Shown here in pieces: positions 58,497 through 64,000 of a stretch of 64,000 nt of DNA. This DNA comes from Linnemannia schmuckeri (taxonomy: Eukaryota; Mortierellomycota; Mortierellomycetes; Mortierellales; Mortierellaceae): assembly GCA_029449235.1 (NCBI GenBank), contig JANATG010000012.1, forward strand, positions 310,001 through 374,000, written 5' to 3'. The notes under the pieces are model-generated. The model was not told the DNA's origin. It saw only the letters and a list, made by a program, of their open reading frames with translations, and did no database searches. How positions within the stretch are numbered: position 1 is the stretch's first letter; every line of letters begins with the position of its first letter. A program made the position numbers and the translations under genes.

Positions 58497-60118
58497 GGCA
58501 GTATGGTCTGTTTCTTGGTGCTTGGGCGAGTGCGACAAAGCTGAAGATTGAGGGGAAAAGAGGAAGGAAGAGAAGAAAAGATCAAGATCATATTTAAACG
58601 CTGCCTACAAAAGTCATTCGGCAAAAAGTGAAAGAGCCATCAAAGAATCTCGTCCCTTTTGTTTTTTGCTCGCTCGCTTGTTTGGTGACCTCCTTAAGTT
58701 GGCAGCACAAAAAAAAAAAAAAAGTCGATCCTTGTGCATCGATATAGTAGGCAAATCAAAACAAGCTGCCTTCCGTTTGCATGAAAGAAGGGACTTTCAA
58801 GGGTCTTTTCTTTCACGTTGTCGTTTTCAATGATGTGGTCTCTCCAATGCTATTTATTGCTGTCGCAGGAGGTTACTGTCTTCGAGTAAAGACGCGTTTC
58901 ATGGAAACTTTGGAAAAAGGTGTCGACGGCGCCCCTTTCTAGCGACCAACGGAGGAAGGACAGACGATTTTTTTGAGGGATTTCTTTTCAAGTAATCACA
59001 GAGGGGAGGCAAAAAAGAGGAGCAAGCGGGCGGTAGTTGAAGTTTGCCAAATCTACGCCAAAGCGGGTCCAAAGGGTGGATAGAATAGGCAGAGGCAGTA
59101 TCTCTCAGAAGTGCCACAGTAGGTAGAACAGAAAAGTAAGCGTCAAAAGAAGGGGGTGAGAAGGGAGGTGCTGTCGAGAAAAGACAGGAGCTTCTCAGGG
59201 TCAAGGTTGATCCTCGAACCTCGGTAATCGTCTTACTTTCCCGCATGTCAATTGCCAGCGCTGTTTGTTTTTGTTTCTCCACAAGAGCATGCTTATTTTG
59301 TTGTTTTTTTATGTGTCAACGACTATTTTGGTCGTATCCATGCAGGATAGATGGCTTTCCTCAGTTTCCTGAGCGTTGGTCACCTGCCTCTTTTGTGGTG
59401 CCTGCCTGCGGTGCGCGAATGCAGCCTGACGATGGGGGTTCGGACTCTGCTCAACAAGGACTAGCGTATAGAAAACATACAATACACACTCACATATACA
59501 AATGTGTATGGTGAGGTGAATGAATAACTTGACTTTGAGGGATTTTTTCTTTATTGTTTTATGTTGTTTGCTCAAACCAAAGAAAAAGAAGAATGGAAGT
59601 TTGACCATTCGACTTGGCTTTCGCCCAATTCCTTTTTACTTTCATCGCTTAGTTGCTTTCTTATCGATGCAGGCTTTCGGCTATGGGCCAGCAGGGTTCC
59701 CCATCTTCTTTGTAGCTGTTTTACTTGTCCTTCTTACCCTTCGTTTTTCATCTCGTGAGGGATTTTTTTAGTCCTATCGGTCCGGGCAAACATGCAAGTA
59801 AAAGCGAGTTGAGCAAACCTCACTACAGCAGCAAAGGTTAAGCGATATACCCTGGGCATACGCCCCACACAATCCCCTCTCCCTTTGCTTTTATCGTCAT
59901 GGGCAGGACAAGTCTGGCGCTCGCCCCTCGCGCCCTCTTTTTTTTTTTTTTTTTTTTTTTTTCTTTCTGACGACCTTAAATAAGACCGGTCCCATTGCAG
60001 TCTATCCATGCTTAACTCAATTTCTTTCCAGCCCTCTTCAACAAAAATACTCTCTCCTCTCACTCTCTTCTTCCGCCTCAACTACAACAACCACTACTCC
60101 TCACGTAATAACACCACC
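58497..60118. other. Gene-poor divergent region, chitin-binding protein / membrane protein
   Basis: 1.6 kb between divergent genes. It contains A-rich DNA near 58709-58723, T25 at 59938-59962 and motif-free open frames. It should contain both promoters. No other gene seen. Confidence 0.4.
59938..59962. repeat. T25 run upstream of the small membrane protein gene
   Basis: Twenty-five T ending 157 bp before the ATG at 60119. Position relative to the start resembles the T32 run at 54055, suggesting a promoter role by analogy. Confidence 0.8.
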
Positions 60119-60616
60119 ATGTCTGCCACTACAACCCTACTCGCCTGGCTCATACCCGTTCTTATCCTCGTTATAGCCTTCATCGCGTGGCGTATTCACG
60201 TCTACAAGACCCAAGGTCCCTTCTTGCCAGAGTCCCTTCGCCGAAACGTCTTTGCCCGCACCCGGAGTATGATCCCAAGAACCCTTTCCTTCAGCTCTTC
60301 CAACAAGGACGTCCTTCCAACCACCACCCCTGGTGCCGCCGGTACCACCAGTCCCGCAGGCCCAATCGGTGCTGCAGGAGCAATACGCAACGAGACAAAG
60401 ATCGATATGTCTCCTAGCGCCGACGCGACTTCTCAGAAACAGCCACCTATGGCTTCCATACCCTCGGACCATAGCCGTGCTGTTGCTGCTCAGACCTTTG
60501 CTGCCGTGCCCTGCGACCGCAAGTCGCCTTCACCTACGGCAGGTGATGGTTCGATATCGTCTGGACAAGGACAGGTTCCCTCGCCTGCAATTTCTCGTCT
60601 CATAGCAATGAGTTAA
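60119..60616 (+). CDS. Small single-pass membrane protein, hypothetical
   Basis: A single-exon protein of 165 residues. Residues ~8-24 (LAWLIPVLILVIAFIAW) form one transmembrane helix close to the N-terminus, followed by a basic residue cluster (RIHVYKTQGPF), so the C-terminus is probably cytosolic by the positive-inside rule. The remaining ~135 residues are low-complexity Pro/Ser/Ala/Gly with no domain. The start ATG at 60119 is in a strong context (caccATGTCT). The gene is followed 162 bp later by COX9 on the same strand. I do not recognise a family. Confidence 0.6.
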   Translation: MSATTTLLAWLIPVLILVIAFIAWRIHVYKTQGPFLPESLRRNVFARTRSMIPRTLSFSSSNKDVLPTTTPGAAGTTSPAGPIGAAGAIRNETKIDMSPSADATSQKQPPMASIPSDHSRAVAAQTFAAVPCDRKSPSPTAGDGSISSGQGQVPSPAISRLIAMS

Positions 60617-60778
60617 AATTATTGAATCTATAAAAAAAGCGTCACTGTTGATACAAAAATCGCATGTACTACATACCATACCACCTCCTCCGACCGAATA
60701 GGTTTTCTGATGATTGATTTCCGACGATTTCCCTCTCCCTTTCTTCACTAACATCAACACCATCCATTCTCAAACACC

Positions 60779-61392
60779 ATGATCGCCCCCGTTCAGAACC
60801 AGCTCTCCAAGTCCATGTTGATGCACATCGGCATCGCCATGACCCTCGGAACGTACGTTTCCCTCCCTTTTCCACTCTTTCCTCTCTCTTTTTTTCCGCA
60901 CCTTTCCTCCTCCTCTTCGGACTTGCACACAGTCCAGAAACCGGAATTTTCTTACACGGTTGCAGCACGTCGGAAAAACACAGCGAAACAAAAATACCAA
61001 ACATCCATGGATCCGACCTTTCCGATTCCACGAAATATCTCCCTACGGCAACAACCATCCATCATCAAAAACGACACAATTCGCCCTACCATTACATGCT
61101 ACTTGATCTCTTTCTCGAGAGAACAGGACTCCAAATATCCCAGCACCATGGAACGCGCCTTTCAAATCTCCCAGCCTCTTCCTACACCAAGCGCCTTTGC
61201 ACTCTCTTCACTTTGTATCAGAATGAAAGCGTGAAGAGAAAGAAAAAAAAACGCCTTGACACTAACGCGCGTTTTTCCCTTGTCCTTATCCCTTTTAGTT
61301 CCGCTGCCTACACCTACTGGCACAAGATCGCTCTCGGAAACCGTAGCCAGCGTGAGGCTTATTACCTCAACCTCAAGGCCAACAAGGCTTAA
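60779..61392 (+). CDS. COX9: Cytochrome c oxidase subunit VIIa (Cox9-like)
   Basis: A small nuclear-encoded subunit of respiratory complex IV, inner mitochondrial membrane. Two exons, 60779-60852 and 61299-61392, give 55 residues (yeast Cox9 ~59). The join at AC|T gives LGTSAAYTYWHK. Layout matches Cox9: short N-terminal matrix part with basic residues (MIAPVQNQLSKSM), one transmembrane helix (HIGIAMTLGTSAAYTYW) and a charged C-terminus RSQREAYYLNLKANKA that parallels the NKREKFYAELAERK of yeast. No presequence, as in Cox9. The intron is 446 bp, long for this gene. AATAAA follows the stop at 61399-61404. It converges on the golgin gene. Confidence 0.85.
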
Positions 61393-61640
61393 ATATGGAA
61401 TAAACCCGCCCTAACTTCCATATCCATCCTCACTCTCCTCTCATAACCAACAATCCCCTCACTCCAAAACTGTCTTATGTTTGTTTCTTAATACACAACA
61501 CGCCTATTAAAAATTCATTATCTCTTTCTCTCTCTCATTCTCCAATTGCCAATATATTGTACGTTCTTGTTCAAACACGAAATGCGCGTTTTTTTGTTTT
61601 TTTACTTGGATATTTTTATGTTAAAGAAAACGAGAGGAAA
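61393..61640. other. Convergent 3' region, COX9 / golgin
   Basis: 248 bp between converging stops, AT-rich with C/T tracts. Nothing else recognised. Confidence 0.4.
61399..61404 (+). terminator. Putative polyadenylation signal AATAAA for COX9
   Basis: AATAAA seven bases after the stop codon of COX9. Confidence 0.5.
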
Positions 61641-64000
61641 TTAATGACCTCCACCACCAAAGAATCCGCCCAGAACCATGGAGGATGCAGACGGCGGGAC
61701 CGACTTTTTCCGCAAAGAGGCCACCTCTGCAGGCGACAATTGCAGTACTGTCGTCAGGACAGGGAGTAATGGCTCCTTGTCCGTCGTTTCGAGGTATTTG
61801 AGGACAATGTTCTTGAGATAGTCTACACTCAGATTCTGTCGCCTCTCTGCGCGATCCAAATTGCGGATCTCCTCCTTCAGCACCTATCAGCATCATATTG
61901 GAAAAAAATTGGTCAGGCCATGTTGTCATAACGTATGCTACTTGATTTCCCATGGTACCTATTTGACCACAAACAAGAAGGTGAATAATACCTTTTCTTG
62001 ATCGAGGAGGCGTTGGTGGTTGGCTTCACTCTCGTTCAAGAGCTCAGTCAAGTGCTGAAGCTTGATTTGGTATTCCCGTTCTCTTGCTGACGACAGGGCT
62101 GCGGCTGCTGCTGGAGTACCGAGACCACCATGTGCATCACCAAAAGGTGACCGCTCCACCAACGGTTTGGCTGCCAAAAGGTCAGACAGTGTGGCTACAT
62201 ATGTTTTGAAATACAATGGGCGTAAAAAATTAACGTGGGTGGATCGGCTTTTGCTTCTGTCCGCATAAAGGTATCCGAAAAATATAATGCACTGAAATAA
62301 GCTGCAACTTACAGTAAACAGGCGGTCTCTCTGCTGGAAGAGACAAGGATGATGAGGTCCTAGAAATGGGTGATTCTTGATCGAATGGGGAAAACGACGA
62401 TCGAGGTCCAAGTGTCGTCGAGATATGGAGTTGACTATGGTTTTTTTCTGGTTCAAACGTCTGTGAAGCGCCAGCACTAATAGCTCCTCCTCCAATGGCA
62501 GAAGAGCCACTCTCAACATTGGACTCTGAGCTACTCACAAGGTCACGCAAGTTCTGGATCTCTTGCCTAGCTACTGCCAATTCATCACTCAACCGATCCA
62601 AGATCTTTTGAAGTTCTGCGTTTTCTTCCTCCTTCTTGGCCAATCGCTCTTCGATGTGCTTGGTGTTGCCGCCCAGCTCCTGCATCAGGCTCTGTGCTTC
62701 CACGGCTCGCAACTCCTGAAGAGAGGCAAGGCGGGATTCGGCAGCCTCACGGTCACGTTGCGCATCCTTGACTGATCGCTCCAGATCCTTGAGCTGTCGA
62801 GCATGCTGCCGTTCCTGACGGCGGCTGATCTCGTGACTCGACTCCAAGCTCGCAATCTGATCCATGGCCAACTGAAGCTCACCCTCCAGCGTTGTCCTCT
62901 TTAATTCAGCTTCTTGAAGCTCATTCGCAGTAGTTCTAATGAAATAGAACAAACAGGAAGGGATCATATTGATACAACGTCCATGTTACAGTGCGTTGCC
63001 ATGAATGTCACATGCCACTAGCAAAGTTTCTTACTTGTTTTCTCTCGCAAGATCCTGTAACTGGCTCTGAAGTTCCTTCAGTTGACTGTCATCGTCCGCT
63101 TGAACCGCTTCCCGCTGCTGTTGAAGCAATGCACTAGCACGCTGCTTGTACTGTTGGTATTCCACCTTAAGCTTTTCCAACTGCGAGTTCGACTGTTTGT
63201 ATTTTCCTTCCTATATATAAAAAAATTATTATGGTTAATGATTTGAAGTGAAAAAAAAGTATGCGGCGGAAGTCATCCCTTCGTCCTATCGAACAAAGAA
63301 CGCACCATTTGCTGAAGTTTTATGGCGGCGGCATCCGACTGGCTCTTGAGTTCAGCCTCCAGGTCCTGAACGATTTCTAAGAAACAAGCACAAAAGAGAG
63401 AAATAAGTGAAACTTCTCCTTTCAAGATGTCATCCTGATTCCTTGCGCTACAGTCGCTAGTGATACGTACGGTTCTGTTCGTTGGCTTGCTCCTCGGTTG
63501 GTTCAGGGTTTTCCAGCTTAGCCTTCAACTCTGTAATCTCCTCGTCCTTGGCCGCAATGGATGTTCGGTACTCATTCAAGTTTTTGTTGGCAGCTGCAAA
63601 GATAGCTTTCATCTTCTTCATCTTCTCGTCATGATCCGATTTCTGTTTTGTCAGCTCGCCGGCTTTCTGAGCAAGAGCTTCTTCCAATGACTGACACTGT
63701 TCAGACTTTGCCGAAAGCTGTGACTTCAGCTCCTTGATCGTGTTTTCTAATGCGGTCGTAATTGCTGTAGATGATGCTGATGATACTGGCGCCGGTGCTG
63801 ATGCTGGTACTGTTGATACGGACTCATTAACTGCTGCTGCTACCGAAGATGATGAGTCGTCAGACGTCTCTGCAGTAGGCTCTTTACTGTCTCCTGATGA
63901 TACACTTAATGGGTCATCCAGTGTTGCTGCAATACTGGAAACGCGGTCGCCTTTTGTCTCGGATGCACCATCCTGAGCCGTCAACTTTGGTGATAGGAAT
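61641..64000 (-). CDS. GRIP-domain golgin, trans-Golgi coiled-coil protein (5' part beyond window)
   Basis: Golgins with a C-terminal GRIP domain bind Arl1-GTP at the trans-Golgi and tether vesicles. Exons from the 3' end: 61641-61883, 61992-62194, 62313-62935, 63035-63210, 63306-63376 and one from 63471 to the window edge. The joins give an open frame throughout. The GRIP domain is in the last exon: VDYLKNIVLKYLETTDKEPL with the Tyr and hydrophobic pattern that contacts Arl1, then LLPVLTTVLQLSPAEVASLR. Upstream lies continuous coiled coil (for example ELKSQLSAKSEQCQSLEEAL) rich in Glu/Lys/Gln, and an N-terminal Ser/Ala-rich stretch. No ATG is present in the rightmost open part, so the start lies beyond position 64000. 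The closest families are GCC88/GCC185/Imh1; I cannot choose among them. Confidence 0.88.

Noticed and set aside
1..64000. tRNA or rRNA genes
   Set aside because: No TTCGA-type T-loop with matching acceptor stem or A-box was found by eye; a tRNAscan run would be decisive.

Overview
The window is nuclear DNA from a filamentous fungus. Genes carry many short GT-AG introns (about 80-150 bp), intergenic DNA is long and rich in A/T runs, and the products are standard eukaryotic housekeeping proteins. Gene content and the animal-like importin-7, NECAP, TMEM33 and PSMA3 sequences fit an early-diverging fungus such as Mucoromycota/Mortierellales. That placement is an inference; no rRNA or marker gene is present to confirm it. 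No prokaryotic operon, CRISPR array, tRNA or rRNA gene was seen. No intact transposon was recognised.

Layout. 1-16.2 kb is compact: RIC1 (partial, -), LIN1/CD2BP2 (+), D-2-hydroxyglutarate dehydrogenase (-), CDC26 (-), importin-7-like karyopherin (+), TMEM33/Pom33 (-) and an alpha/beta hydrolase (-). 16.2-18.9 kb has no convincing gene. 18.9-23.0 kb is an ankyrin-repeat protein with a 1.4 kb first intron. 23.5-25.0 kb is proteasome subunit alpha-7 (-). 25.5-28.9 kb is a tandem pair of nucleotidyltransferases of the TUTase/non-canonical poly(A) polymerase type: the first copy is a broken pseudogene, the second is intact. 29.3-30.8 kb is an inositol monophosphatase. 30.9-36.5 kb is mostly unassigned, with one possible lineage-specific gene near 32 kb. 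36.6-42.0 kb is a 1,720-residue glutamine-rich homeodomain protein. 42.0-47.9 kb is gene-poor. 47.9-50.7 kb is a PKA-type kinase catalytic subunit with a long Q-rich N-terminal extension. 50.7-54.2 kb is gene-poor and GA-rich. 54.2-64 kb is dense again: AidB-like acyl-CoA dehydrogenase (+), NECAP (-), a small secreted chitin-binding protein (-), a single-pass membrane protein (+), cytochrome c oxidase subunit VIIa/Cox9 (+) and a GRIP-domain golgin (-, partial).

Themes. Vesicle traffic is represented by RIC1 (Golgi Rab6/Ypt6 exchange factor), the GRIP golgin (trans-Golgi) and NECAP (clathrin coats). Nuclear envelope and transport are represented by the importin and TMEM33/Pom33. Two large regulators, the homeodomain protein and the PKA-like kinase, lie on the same strand on either side of a 5.9 kb gene-poor block and are separately surrounded by long non-coding DNA; the housekeeping genes are close together and often divergent or convergent. 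Exon models for all multi-exon genes except RIC1, the golgin and the 32 kb candidate were built by hand from splice sites and give an uninterrupted frame of whole codons.
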